NCBI GenBank assembly: GCA_031769625.1
Contig: JAUIMM010000171.1
Location: 2,108,001-2,172,000 of the forward strand
From: Taudactylus pleione
Lineage: Eukaryota > Chordata > Amphibia > Anura > Myobatrachidae
Reading direction: 5' to 3'
DNA: 64,000 nt
Position numbers and translations under genes: made by a program. Positions 1 through 11,517 of this stretch are shown here, piece after piece. Each line of letters opens with the position of its first letter. Positions within the stretch are counted from its first letter, which is position 1. The notes beneath the pieces were generated by a model that searched no databases, was not told the DNA's origin, and saw nothing but the letters and a program-made list of their open reading frames with translations.

Positions 1-346
1 TTCCATTCTACCCGGCCTGACTTTATGGGCGAAATAAAGTCAGCGAAATATCACAGTATGAGGACGAGAGGAATGGTAATATTTGGGATGTCGTCAGCAA
101 TGCCCAGAATATAGATCCGTGTGTAGGAAGCTGTTCAAAAAATTTTACATTTCAGGTAGACAGACTATTCTTAAATTATTTTGGTGGGAATGATTCTCTA
201 AGTCGTCTACTTTGTTAAGTAGCTTGTAGTTAGCTTTCTGTTGGGAGGTCACCTGTTGCTATAAGTCAAATATAGCCTGTTCCTGCTCACCAAGCCTGGT
301 TTCATTTGATATATCTTGTAGGTCAGTAGAGACCAACTGCGATTTA
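1..346. other. Intronic sequence, nothing recognised
   Basis: Lies upstream of the first visible ppm1j exon. It is AT-rich, and I see no coding signal, terminal repeat or tandem repeat. Confidence 0.4.
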
Positions 347-1164
347 GGCCCATATTCAATTAGAAGTGAAAAACCGAGATCCGTGTAAAAGTATCACCGA
401 TTGCGACTTTTCGCCAGGCGAAAACTTCTCCATATTCAATTCCATCCGCTTTTCGCGTACGCGGAAAGTCACTGCAATGTAATAGGCGAAAAAGAATCGC
501 CTCTGAATAGCAGGAGAAAATAAGTGCAAAATTTTTGTTTTGGGGTGCACAGGTGGGGAAACCACAGATAACCCTTGGAACAGCCCCTCTGTGGACAACT
601 GCGTCAAAAAAGTCCTAAAAAAAACTTAACACCCAAAAAAGTAATTTGAATTTTGGGGCAAAAAAGCACAAAGTGGGGGTACAAATTCGCAAACTAGCGA
701 AATAAGGTTCTGGGGGTGCACTAAGAAGGGGGTGAAGTGTTTTTGGGATTGCAGGTGCTTTTATGAGGGTGCATGCACTGTAGAGACATTAAAATATGCT
801 AGCATCCATTTTCAGGTACCCCAAATTTGACAGGACTACTTATTTTTTCCAAAACATACTGCTTTATGCTATTCTTCACCACTTGTGCAAAGACACGAAT
901 AAGTGGCAATTGTGCGAACTTAAGTACCCCAAACAGTAGTATTAGGGCTAATCAGGCACTGATGTTTCTGCATCTTTTTGGGGGATTCAGGCTGATTTCC
1001 CCGATTCTGACATCGTGTGTCGCCGTTTTCGCGTCTTTTGGAATTGATTAGGGAGAATCGTGGGTACGCACACGATAAGTTTCCGCGGCTAAAATACGCA
1101 ATGTAGGCGAAAAGTCCGGCAGGTGAAACTTTATTGCGTACACAAAACTAATTGAATATGGCCC
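347..1164. mobile_element. Harbinger-like non-autonomous DNA element (818 bp)
   Basis: The ends are inverted: the left end reads GGCCCATATTCAATTAG and the right end reads CTAATTGAATATGGCC. Both sides are flanked by TTA (344-346 and 1165-1167). A 3-bp TTA/TAA duplication is the hallmark of PIF/Harbinger elements. A second copy in the opposite orientation lies at 51871-52692 and shares internal sequence, such as the run around the word GCTAGCATCCATTTTC near 800. There is no transposase frame, so it would depend on an autonomous relative. The open frames inside are short and unlike known proteins. Confidence 0.75.
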
Positions 1165-1329
1165 TTAGTGTCTTTTATGGCTCCAGCAAACTGAGATGCC
1201 TGTTTGTTGCATAATAGAAGCCATTGCGGTAGATGTATGATAGTGGCACTTAACGTGCCGCTATAACGCTTCCCGCTTCGCCTCTTTACCGAGGCGAAGC
1301 AGGAAGCACTACCGATGAGATGTAAGAAC

Positions 1330-1810
1330 ATAATCGGCCGGAGAAGGGGAGCGATAAATCCCCCCTCCTGCGCTACCCGCAAGAGACCACAGCGCATCAG
1401 CCTAGTGCTGACGCGCTGTGTCTCTGTCCCGGCCGGCTCCACTGAGCATGCGCGGGATCTTGCAAGTATCGCGAGATCCCTGCTTGCAGCCTGGAGCTGC
1501 AAGCGGGGATCTCGAATTTGATCGACAGCTCGCCCCGTTTTGTAGGCGTGGCCGGGGGGTGGCTTCACAAACTGAGGCGTTCACCAGTGATGTCAGTGAG
1601 AGAGCTTCCGGCTCTATTAGAGCCAGAAGCTCTCTGGGGCTTGCGGCCACGAGACCCTACCACAAGGGTCTCGTCGCAAGCCCGATGGTCTTGACCATCG
1701 TGACCATCATCCTGGCCGCTCGCAATAGCTGTGGGTGGTCACCCACAGCTATACGAGCGGCCAGGAGGCCGCAACTAAAAAAAACAGCGCTCGCCCTCTG
1801 AGCGACAAGA
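1330..1810. mobile_element. Diverged copy of the multi-hairpin foldback family
   Basis: It shares the block order and wording of the elements at 3385-3907 and 44737-45276: a CGACAGCTCGCCCCGTTTTG block, a paired block around AGAGCTTCCGGCTCT, a 'gagaccctaccacaagggtctcg' type hairpin, a GATGGTCTTGACCATC hairpin, and the hairpin GCTGTGGGTGGTCACCCACA. The outer ends are not clear, so the borders are approximate. It has no coding capacity; the overlapping open frames on both strands come from GC-rich palindromes. Confidence 0.55.
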
Positions 1811-3384
1811 GCAGGAGTAGAGAAAGCGTGGATGAGGCGGCAGCATGCAGGGGAGAGAAGGCCGTGACAGGCAGACAGGTAGGGTGCTCCAGACTACACA
1901 AAGTATACTGGGCAGCTGATCACAACCTCCCAGGGGGCACTATAATGATGATGAGGCAGGATCACCTGGTGTAGGCAGAGCTGTAAAGGTAATTAGCAGT
2001 GGTACCACCGGAGCCTTGCCCCTGTGGATCAGGCTTTTTAAATGTATTTTATGTGGATCTGGCTTTTTCAAAATAACTTATATTTATGTGGATCTGGCTC
2101 TTTCAATATTACTATGGATCATGCTTTTCTTATATATGTATTGTGGTGGCTTGATGTTATTTTCCCTATATATTTAGTGTGGATTCTGGTTTTCTGTGGG
2201 TGTGAATTTACAGTAGTTTTTCTTTCCTATATTTCTGTATTTGCATAGTTATACTGTATATAATTATATCATAGACTAGCTGTTGCCTGCCGCTTCACCC
2301 ATGATGAAATAGCTTTTGCCAACATTTGAGGTGTTCAAGTTGTATTGCTTTGCATATGGGCCCTGTCACGGGAGTGGCCCACAAGACCTGCAGCGGTATA
2401 CAGGCAACAGTTCCTGTACCCACCTCTCACACCAATGTCACTTTGCGCCCTGTGCACAGACTGCTGTGTAGCCTATCCTATTTAAGTGAATGTGGGCCCA
2501 AAGCACCTCTCTTCCCACCCCTTTCCATCTACGTGCATGGTGCCACACCGAACTCTTGCATTAATGATGTCAATAAATTTTGTTTGTGTTATTGTTCAGC
2601 TGTATCTTGTCGGATCGAGATTAAATAAAGTGCAGGTTATTTCTAGGAGAACTAGCGAACTAGTTGGCTGGTTAGAACAATAATCAGCTAGTGTCTGGAA
2701 CAAACGATAATCTATTTGCTCCCATACACTTAAAAGAATGGCAGAGAATGGTCTGTCCAATCAAACGTGATGGGGGGGGTCCCCCCTGAATTTGGTGTCC
2801 CCAGCACTGGGCATTGCCAGTCTGGGTTGCTGGAACCATAGAGTGGATCACTGCAGCGTGGGGGCCCCACCACCATTATTCTAGACAGCCACTGGCTGGT
2901 TGGCACCAGGTTTGGCTTTCCTAGGGGAGTCAGGCCCACAGAAATGCGTGTAGGTCCACTCTTGGGTATAGCTAGTCCTGGTGCCAATTACACCAGGGCT
3001 CTTCTCCTTACCCCAGGGTGGCAGGTACGGGGCTAATGAAATAATTTGTGCAAAAATATAATTTGTCTTTGGCAAACTATAGGTCTCAGCATGGCCTGTC
3101 ACAGCCAGCTGACATTTGTAGAACCGAAAGTGCTAGCTTGCCCTAACACCAGGGCCAGCTGGTACCTGCAGTGGTTCCGTTGTCCTGAAGTAGTCCTCTT
3201 TAGCTTCAGTAGGACACCTGTTAAAAAAAAATTACCATAATAAAACACCAGACTGTTTGCAGCAGCCGAAATAGGAGAAATAGTTTCTGCCGGGAGCGGC
3301 CAGAACTACTTTGGTATCCTAGTGCTTCAAAGACACCAGACAAGCTTCCCGGAAGTCTGATAACTTTCTCAATTTCCGAATTTT
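1811..3384. other. Intronic stretch with a degenerate tandem repeat, otherwise unassigned
   Basis: From about 2025 to 2200 a phrase close to TGTGGATCTGGCTTTTTCAA recurs three to four times at roughly 45-65 bp spacing, an imperfect tandem array. The remainder, including a G-rich part near 2760-3230, shows no coding signal and no terminal repeats that I can pair. Confidence 0.4.
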
Positions 3385-3907
3385 GGCCCTGATTCAGAGC
3401 CGGACGCTCTGACCAGAGCGCTCGCTCTGAATCAGGGCCCACCTCCATTAAAATGGAGCGTCCTCCTGGACGCTTGTATAGCTGTGGGTCACCACCCACA
3501 GCATATACGAGCGTCCAACAAGATGGTCGCGATGGTCTTGACCATCGCGACCATCGGACTTGCGAGAGAAACCCTGTGGTCGGGTTTCTCAACCGCAAGG
3601 CCAGGAGTGATTTTGGCTCTATCACTAGTGATGTCAGTGGGGCCGGCTTCAGACGGTAGGCGTTCCCATAGGAACGCCTCCGTCTGGCAGGCACGCCCCC
3701 GGAACGCCCACCAAAGGGGGCGTGCTGTCAATCAACATCGACAGCACGCCCCCTTTGGTGCGAGACCCCGAGCGATGGAAAGTCCTTCGTTCGCCGGGTC
3801 TCGCGCATGCGCACGACGGAGCTCCCTCCGTCGTGCGCATGCGCAGTGGGGACCATCGACTCACTTGTGAGCGGACTGCCGCTCGCGAGTGGGTCTGAAT
3901 GACCCCC
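3385..3907. mobile_element. Multi-hairpin foldback element, copy A1
   Basis: The ends read GGCCCTGATTCAGAGC on the left and, inverted on the right, GGGGGTCATTCAGACCC, with TTT on both sides. Inside is a row of separate hairpins: CTGTGGGTCACCACCCACAG, GATGGTCGCGATGGTCTTGA followed by its complement, CACCAAAGGGGGCGTGCTGT pairing with 3740-3761, and GCGCATGCGCACGACGGAGC pairing with the next 20 bases. It has no protein-coding capacity. Close relatives are at 44737-45276, 62818-63236, 11812-12181 and 1330-1810. Confidence 0.75.
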
Positions 3908-4847
3908 TTTATTCTAGAGCATCTTGATTACATTGGTGTAATAATGTAGTAGTATCTTATACAATTTGTATTATTCATATACTGTAATATATTCTCTTTT
4001 ATAATTTCCTTTATTTTTCCTTCCCCCTGTCCGATCTACTGGCTAATGGTTTTCTTTACCCCATCACACAAATATATAGGGGCGATTCAAATGTTTTCCC
4101 AGGGCGCTGTTACTAGTGGGCGCCCGACAGAGCAATTCAATTGTTGCTGGGTTCGGGTGTGAATGCCGTGGGTGCACACATTTCTGCTTGCAGCATCCTG
4201 AAGTGGCAAGCCCAAATGTGTGAAAAGTCCGGCACCCAATCCATGTCTTTTTAGCGAGTTTAGCCACTTTACATACGATGAGCGCGTTAATTAATGTGCA
4301 CCCAAAAACAATTGAATTACGCTGTCAGGTGCCCATTAATAAGCAAGGTGAAAAAAACAATTAAATGACCCCCAGAGAGCCTCATGTCTTGCTTTGGCAC
4401 TGTTGTATGCTAGGCAGTCTACCAAGGTACATCAACTTGTGCTCCTATTCTCCACTCACAGCAGGGATGCTTCTGCAAACAAGAAGTGCACCTGGGAGCA
4501 CAGTGCAAAAATATCAACTATGGTACATATCAAAGTCCAACTTCCTACCACTTTACCTCCTCTACTATACCTCCACCCTCATCCAATTAACATTTACATT
4601 TTTCTTCTGTATATATTCTTGACTTTGCCTCATTAACAGCTTAATTTACTAATGACGGTAAGGAGACATTTTTATATTACGGTTTTGGTGTGCAAGGCTT
4701 TTTATTACAGTACATGGATGTCTTCAAATGTACTTTTCCTGTGAAATGTAGCATGGATTTTCAGATTTAGTTCCATGTAACTCTGCTATGCCAACACTCA
4801 GACTAGGCTACTACATGTTAGAGTAATTTTCTGGGGTGGCACTAATT
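3908..4847. other. Intronic sequence with a probable small foldback element at 4077-4372
   Basis: At 4077 the sequence reads GGGGCGATTCAAATG, and at 4358-4372 the inverted counterpart is CAATTAAATGACCCCC, so a roughly 295-bp terminal-repeat element is likely. No convincing target duplication was found. From 4373 to 4847 I see nothing recognisable. Confidence 0.45.
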
Positions 4848-4981
4848 TAGTGGTTCTCAAACTCTGTCCTCTAGGCACCCTAATAGTCCAGGTTTTCAGG
4901 ATATCCATAACTGATTATACCATCTGTGTACAAGCAACTGGACTGTTAGGGTGCCTTGAGGACCAAGTTTGGGAACCCCTG
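4848..4981. mobile_element. Short hAT-type MITE
   Basis: Terminal repeats are (C/T)AGTGGTTCTCAAACT on the left and, inverted on the right, CAGGGGTTCCCAAACTT. This matches the CAGNGGTTCNCAAACT end typical of hAT MITEs. The flanking 8-mers, CACTAATT and AATTAATT, agree at six of eight positions, as expected for an old 8-bp duplication. It is too short to code. Confidence 0.6.
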
Positions 4982-5342
4982 AATTAATTGCATAAAAGTA
5001 ACTATAATAAGAATTCTTTGTGATATTGCCAATTTACCCTATCTAATGCCCATAAAATAAATCTATTTAATCTGATATGCTGCCAAATAAAAATGCTGTA
5101 TCTTCTGGGAAAAAAAACAGCGCTTAGTTATACTTAAGTTATTGTCAGCAAAGCCAAAATAATAAGAAAAGTAAAAAATATCCTTTCACCAAAGTGAAAA
5201 TAACTTCCATTCATGAAGGGGTTAATCTCCTTCTTGTCCTTGTGCACCAGTTTTAAAGTGTACAGAGAAGTCAGATTATTGTAATTGAGGTAATTGTAAG
5301 CAAATCATAAAATTGCCATATTCACAGAAGCACAGAGTGTTT
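4982..5342. other. Intronic sequence, nothing recognised
   Basis: AT-rich, without coding signal, terminal repeats or tandem repeats that I can support. Confidence 0.35.
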
Positions 5343-5737
5343 GGGGATGTAGTTAGACCGGCGGACAGGATGACGTGGGTCTAAATCCTGACTGTGCAAG
5401 CCTGACACAAAATTTAAGATAGGTGTTGAAATACCGACACCTATCTTAATCCCGATGCTGGAATACAGACAGACGCCATCGCGAAAGAGGTAAGCCGGGG
5501 GGGGGTTGGGAGTGTTAGGTTTAGGCAGAATAGTGGGGTTAGGTTTTTTTTGGGGGGGAGTGTTAGGTTTAGGCAGCATAGTGGGGTTAGGTTTTGGGGG
5601 GTTAGGTTTAGGCACCCCTAGGAAGGGGGGGGTTAGGGCAATGGACATCTGGGGGGGTTAGGCACTAAGGGGGGAGGGTTAGGTTTAGGCACAAAGGGGA
5701 GAGACTTAATGTGTAATGTGCGGGTTGGGAAGGGTTA

Positions 5738-6022
5738 TGGGGGGCATCCACTACAAGATCTGAAAACGACTGCACGATTACGACATCGTAATCGTGCAGT
5801 CGTTTGTCAGTCGTGTGATGTGCCTGCACTGAACGAGCAGTCGTTCAGTGCAGGGTAATCCTTCATCAGGAAACATGCTGAGCTTGACGATATCGTCAGG
5901 TTGACCAGCATGTTTGCACGATGATAGATGTCTAAAAGACCAAATTTTCAAACGATGTTCGAATGATTATCGAACGATTTTATCGTAATCGTTCACCTTT
6001 ATCGTCTAGTGGATACCCCCCT
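5738..6022. mobile_element. Harbinger-like MITE nested in the G-rich element
   Basis: The inverted ends are TGGGGGGCATCCACTA on the left and TAGTGGATACCCCCCT on the right, flanked by TTA at 5735-5737 and 6023-6025. The interior is rich in ATCGT/ACGAT palindromic words. It interrupts the TTAGG-type repeat, which resumes at 6026. Confidence 0.75.
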
Positions 6023-6289
6023 TTAGTGTTAGGGAGGGTTGGAGTTGGGAGGGTTGGAGTTAGGGGGAAGGGTTAGTATACTTAACCCAACTCCTGTCAG
6101 TATACCAACCATCGGGATGTTGCTGTCAGTATACAGAAAACACAAGACCAAGACAAATACAAACACACAGACCTCAGACCTAAATCTAAGTTCTATCCTC
6201 AACACTCGAAGGGTCATCTCATAAGCAGTTTTGAATCCTAAGTCACGAAAGACATAGATCATATACAAAGTCACCATAAGGGTAGAACC

Positions 6290-8239
6290 ATGAACCTCAC
6301 AAAAGCAGAAAAAGATGCATTACAGGCACTTAGCGACAACCAAGATCTTGTAATAAAACCTGCCGACAAAGGTGGCAGTATAGTCATACTCAACATCTCA
6401 GACTATAACCAGGAATCTCAGAGAATACTGAGTGATGGCTCCACATATGAGGTATTAGCTAAGGACCCCACAACACAATTCCATAAAATTCTGAGAGACT
6501 TACTGAAGGGAGGTAACGACACAGGGATTCTGACCAAAAGAGAGTACGATTATCTCAATGTAACACACCCGGTAATACCAGTATTTTATTACCTGCCCAA
6601 AGTGCATAAAAATATAGATAACCCACCGGGAAGACCGATCATATCGGGGATTAACTCAATATCTGCTAATCTTTCAAGATACATTGACACATATCTGCAA
6701 CCGCATGTTAACAAACAGAAATCATACATTCAAGACACTACAGATATACTTAATACCTTACAAGAGGTGCAATGGAGGGATGGTCTGTGGCTGTGTACAA
6801 GCGACGTCACGTCGCTGTACACAGTCATAGACCATAAACAAGGAACAGAAGCGACAAAACACTACCTCGCACAAGATTGCACCCTAGCAATAGAACAAAC
6901 CAATTTCATTATCAATGCAATTGATTACATTCTCCAACACAATTATTTTTGGTTTGGGGGGAAATACTACCGCCAGAGAACCGGGACCGCCATGGGAACC
7001 AGATTTGCGCCGAGTTATGCCAACCTCTTCATGAGTTTCTGGGAAGACCACAACATCTGGTCAGGGCATAATTTCGGCGCGAATCTGGTCCTATGGCGGC
7101 GATACATAGATGATGTCTTCTTTATCTGGAAGGGAGATGAGGAATCACTGACACAATTTCTAGGACATATTAACCAAAACAATCGTAATTTGTTATTCAC
7201 AACCAATTACAGCCAGTCTAGCGTCAACTTTCTAGACATAACTATATACATAGAGAACCACCAACTCCACACGAGGACATACACCAAACCTGTGGATGTG
7301 AACAGCTACATCTTGTCCAGTAGCGGACACCATCAAAACTGGCTTAGAAGCATCCCTATTAGCTAGTTCACTAGATTAAGACGCAATTGCACTAAGATAG
7401 ATGATTTCAAAACACAAAGCGATGACTTGAAGAAACAATTCCTTCATAAACAGTATGATGTGGAATTAGTAGAGGAAGCATACCAGAAACTGGCAAACAC
7501 GGAGAGAACCAAATTACTCTTGTATAAAAATAACGAGAGCAACCAATTTAAAATTGCATTTATCACCAGGTTCAGCAGAGACACCCAACATCTTAGGAAA
7601 ATTTTAACTAAACACTGGCATATTCTGAAAGAAGATGATATCCTTTCGGATCTTCTACCAGACAGACCACAACTAATTTTTAGAAAAGCCCCAGATCTAA
7701 AACAAAAATTAGTTAGGAATCACATTAGGACTAAACCTGCAAGACAAACTACTCTAGATAATACGAACATCATGGAAGGATTTTATTTTTGCGGTGCATG
7801 TAAGAACTGTAGAGAGGGACACAGCACAACGAAGAGAATTGATCATTTTAAGTCTAACGTCACAAATACAACATACAAAGTACGGCAGCATATCAGCTGT
7901 AACAGTACTGGGGTCATTTACTTGATTCAATGTCCCTGCGGCCTCCAATATGTTGGACGGACTAAAAGATTCCTGAAAACACGTATATCAGAACACCGCT
8001 GCAACATAAAGAAAGGACTAGAAACACACTGCCTGTCCCTACATTTCAAAGAAGTACATGGACAGGATCCTAAAGGAATGAGATATATGGGTATTGTCCA
8101 CATAGAAAAGAATTGGAGAGGAGGAAACTTTGAGGGTACACTCAATAGAGAAGAGCTAAAGTGGATATACACACTTAAAACCCTGACACCATATGGCCTC
8201 AATGCAGATAATGAAGTGAAGTCCGTTATAACACAATAA
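6290..8239 (+). pseudogene. Penelope-like reverse transcriptase/GIY-YIG polyprotein, one in-frame stop
   Basis: The product would copy RNA into DNA at a nick made by its own endonuclease. Seen in order: the N-terminal KPADKGGSIVI block; LPKVHK; GRPIISG; a DVTSLYT block carrying the first catalytic Asp; GTAMGTRFAPSYANLFM; and the YIDD catalytic box at 7103-7114. A Cys/His-rich stretch follows (CGACKNC), then a GIY-YIG nuclease core with VIYLIQCPCGLQYVGRTKR near 7914-7970. The frame is interrupted only by TAG at 7364-7366; the part from 7427 is in the same frame and homology continues across the stop. ATG at 6290 is merely the first in-frame ATG after an upstream stop; the true N-terminus is probably lost. 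The RT + GIY-YIG order is diagnostic of Penelope-like elements rather than LINEs. Confidence 0.85.
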
Positions 8240-8664
8240 ACCACCATCAAAATATACCTTTTTCCCCCCTTCCCCTTTCCCCCGATCCTTTATTTTTATA
8301 TTGAACACGGAGATTGTATACCAACATGGTGTAAATTACCACACCAATAGATTGGTACCATCAATATTTACATGTACGTATAAACAGGGTACATATAGAG
8401 TCTGGTACCACGAATACGTATATGGTGACATGTATTTATACATGCAATTAGATGTATATATACACGTGCATAGAGTTTTAGGCACAGTATAGTTTTGACC
8501 ACTCACCTACGTACGGAGAGTATGGGATAACTAACGTTGATGCCATACATATCTATATGCCCACAAATAAGATGGCCGCTGCCCATACATGACTAATTAT
8601 ACCATAACAAAGATGGCGGCCGCAACAGACTATATAAACCACAACTAAGAGGTCAATCATTAAC

Positions 8665-8698
8665 CCCTGAGGAAGGCACAAGCCGATACGCGTTGGGA
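8665..8698 (+). ncRNA. Hammerhead-like hairpin motif in the Penelope-like 3' region
   Basis: The sequence reads CTGAGGA, then AGGC-acaa-GCC, then GATA and CGCGTTGG. The layout CTGANGA, hairpin, GAAA-like, GCGTTGG resembles the catalytic core of hammerhead ribozymes known from Penelope-like elements. Here the GAAA is GATA and the stem spacing is not canonical, so activity is doubtful. Similar motifs occur at 30665-30695 and, on the minus strand, at 57288-57326. Confidence 0.35.
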
Positions 8699-9457
8699 AC
8701 TACACACCGATCACTCCGATTCTATCAGAGACTCATCATCACAGCGGAGTCCCACTCCTTAGTCTCCTCGCGGTGACGAGTCGAGCCGCCGTGCAGTGCC
8801 TGCTGAGCCCAGGAGTTGCACAATCTCGCGAGAGTGCATACACCCGGAAGTCTCGCAGACCGCCGGTGGGGACACAGCTCGTCCAACAGCGCGTCCTGAC
8901 ACGCGCTGCTCTACACAGCGGAGCCAAGGACCGGAGGACCACAGACGGGAGAAGAGGATTTCACTAACCCCGGAGGTGAAGAGACAAGCACGTCGAGGGT
9001 AAGTTTTGTGCACCTGGGGGATACGGGACGCCGCCCCGCCAGACACAGACTTGGATACCCCGCGTTTAGGACTTCGAATTGACTCACAGCTACACCTTCC
9101 ATGGTACACTACCCTAGGTAGTATCACTGACTGCCCTGTATCCCAGTTGATACATACCCCCACCATCCTATATATATCCTGCCCCGAATTCCAGTTCCTA
9201 TACTGAGATTCATCGCCATCTTGCATATACCCTGCCCCGAATCCAGTTCTCCCACTGAGATTCACCACTCTGCAATAAGTTACACACGCAAGGGGCATTG
9301 TGACCCCCTATCTTATTAATTAATAAAATAATATTTTTTTACACTTTCATCTACTGTGTCAGTTTTACGTATTACACCAAGTGTAGCGCCGACCTCCTAT
9401 CCACAATTGCTGTCAGTATTTTGACAGGAGGTATCCCGTCTTCCGCTATTACATACC

Positions 9458-9649
9458 CATGCCAGTGTTTCAGGACATGGTGTACTGATTTATGGAAAAC
9501 AGTGACTTGTCATTTTTTTTTTTTCCCCATAAATTTTTCTTTGCATTTCCAAAGAATATAAAAGGGTACAGAAATAAAAAAGAGGGGGGAGAAACACAAA
9601 AGGGGAAATGGGTGTACAAATATATGACAAAGTCCTACAATGAAATACA
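9458..9649. other. Intronic sequence, nothing recognised
   Basis: AT-rich interval with a poly-T run at about 9510. No feature supported. Confidence 0.3.
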
Positions 9650-10330
9650 TCTCAAATACAGTAATACAAACTAACAGAGCATATAACTGAGTTTACACTA
9701 GAATACAATAGATTAAGCATCAGGAGAAAGGGATTGAAGAAGAGTAAGGTCTATATCAGTATTCCTGGAACTGCATGGAGGAGCGTCCCTGCTCTTCCCT
9801 ATACTCATTCCACCTGAACCACTTTATATGTGGAGACGAAGCAGAAGTGGAATATTTACTATCTGCCGTCTCAAAATCACAGTGCTTTTGGACCATATGC
9901 TCAATAACAGTCAAGCTAGGCACAAGTGGATCTCCAAAGCTGTGCAATTAGGATATGACCCATAATATATCTATCTCCCAATGTCATGTAACCAGGGTAA
10001 AAATGAAACAAGGCAATTAAAGGATCTGCCTGGATATTCACACCTGTGACTTTGCCAATCGTAACAAAAACTTCAGACCACACTGATTGCAGAAGAGGAC
10101 ATGACCAAAAAACATGGAAAATACTTCCCACACAATCACAATTCCTACAACATTGTTTGGAGATAGTGGGACATATTTTGTGCTGTTTTTCAGGGGTAAA
10201 ATATATTCAGTGAATCAACTTAATAAACATTTCCGAGTGACTAATACATCAGGACATCTTAAAACACGTATGGAAAATAACCTCCCAGTCCTCCTCCTCA
10301 AGCGTCCTAGAAAGATCCTCCTCTAATTCC
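9650..10330 (-). pseudogene. L1-like LINE ORF2 C-terminal fragment
   Basis: On the minus strand, 9916-10131 encodes a GSIFHVFWSCPLLQSVWSEV motif followed by a GDRYIMGHILIAQLW stretch. This is the Cys-containing C-terminal segment after the reverse transcriptase in L1/Tx1-type ORF2 proteins. The next frame (9756-9947) carries KWFRWNEYR, resembling the same region further on, so a frameshift lies between them. No EN or RT domain is attached, as expected of a 5'-truncated dead LINE copy. The upstream border is uncertain because GC-rich palindromic sequence follows after 10330. Confidence 0.65.
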
Positions 10331-11517
10331 AGTGGCCTGGGCAATGTATGAACGGTTAGTCCGCCTGAACGTTCCTCCAGCTGCAGCTATGGATATCGAC
10401 AACTTCAGCTGGCGTTGCCCTATCACCACAGCAGGGACATCGCTGTCCCTGCTGCGGGGCTGCCGACTCCAAGGCTTCACGCGGGATCTTGCGAGGCTTG
10501 CGAGATCCCGCACCAGCTCAGTGAAGTAGGCTGGGAGTGAGACACACCACACACTGCGCCTATGCTTAATACTTGCCTCCCTGGAGACCTGCGTTGGCAC
10601 TGGAGCGCAGCACGAACCTCTGATAAAGTTTGCTTTTTCTCAGAGATCTCGGAGATTTGCGCAAGCGCAGTAGAAAAGTCTCCATTCGCCATGTTACCAG
10701 AGATCTGCTCATGTGCTGTAGACTCTGGCGCAATGCCAGAGTCTACAGCACTGCAGAGAGGAGGGGGTCAGCACAAAGTCCGCACACTGGCCCCCTCCTC
10801 TCTTTAACCATCCCGCAATGCAATGCCAAATGCGCCAGACCAATTATTGGATCTTTTGGATATGCTGGACGATTTCAACATGACTGACAGACTATACTGC
10901 TCGGTTGCAGCAATACACTGTTCAATTATCGGTCTGATTATCGGCAGATCAGACTGATAATTGAACAGTGTATGCCCAGCATAAGGCACCTTTTATCAGG
11001 GCCTATATCTCCTATATCCATCTAAATAGCAATCCCCATAATTCTCAGTGGGGACTGCAGTCTTCACCAATTTGTCAAGCTGCAAAAAACAAGCTTTTCA
11101 AAGCTTGACCTCAGATAGCTTACACCACTTTCAGATGACTTTAGCAGCCACTGTGACTTTTAGGCAGCCTGGACTGTGCACATGAGCAGAACAAATACCG
11201 TCTTTACCGCTAAACAGTGAAGGAACTTTTAATTGAGGTAGTCATCGCCAGGACAGCCTCCTATCAGATGCTCCTCCAGACATGTCTTAAATAATAATCT
11301 GCTATGTTAATTAAGCTGTTATTGCTGCGAATAGCAGCATTAACAGATGTAAGTTATGGTGGCAAATATGTGGTCCTTTATAAATAGGCCTCATCCTTAC
11401 AGAAATGCACTCTTGTACTTCCACACACTTGTACTGAAAGCAGTGGTGCCAAATCTGCCTGTGATTTGTTGATCGATGTTCTTCTGTATTCATTTATTAA
11501 TTTATTCTTTACTGCAG
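10331..11517. other. Intron end upstream of the first visible exon; palindromic repeat sequence
   Basis: 10480-10515 contains the hairpin GCGGGATCTTGCGAGGCTTG with its complement. 10725-10745 contains AGACTCTGGCGCAATGCCAG with its complement. 10910-10975 holds another inverted pair around CACTGTTCAATTATCGGTCT. These look like parts of small foldback elements whose ends I cannot fix. The last bases before 11518 form a pyrimidine-rich tract ending in CTGCAG, a normal 3' splice site. Confidence 0.45.

Larger units (their letters stand above)
6133..9407 (+). mobile_element. Penelope-like retroelement (RT + GIY-YIG) with 12-bp target duplication
   Basis: The insert carries a Penelope-type reverse transcriptase followed by a GIY-YIG endonuclease in one frame. 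Its 3' tail (8251-9407) ends in an AT-rich stretch and contains a CTGAGGA...GATACGCGTTGG hairpin motif. It is flanked by TGCTGTCAGTAT at 6121-6132 and 9408-9419, and these copies rejoin the host repeat exactly, so the duplication was made on integration. The 5' end of the coding region appears truncated: the open frame begins just before the conserved KPADKGG block. The N-terminal part of a full Penelope RT is missing, which is common for 5'-truncated copies. Confidence 0.85.
5343..9457. mobile_element. G-rich telomere-like repeat element, split by two insertions
   Basis: This host element starts near GGGGATGTAGTTAGACCGGC and ends near CTATTACATACCC, which is loosely inverted to the start. 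Its body contains repeated GGGTTAGGTTTAGGCA-type phrases (5480-5737). It is interrupted by a small Harbinger-like element (5738-6022) and a Penelope-like retroelement (6133-9407), so its own sequence is 5343-5737, 6023-6132 and 9408-9457. Relatives lie at 26330-26662, 27466-27730, 35855-36347 and 62277-62679. Class unknown; no coding frame. Confidence 0.55.
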
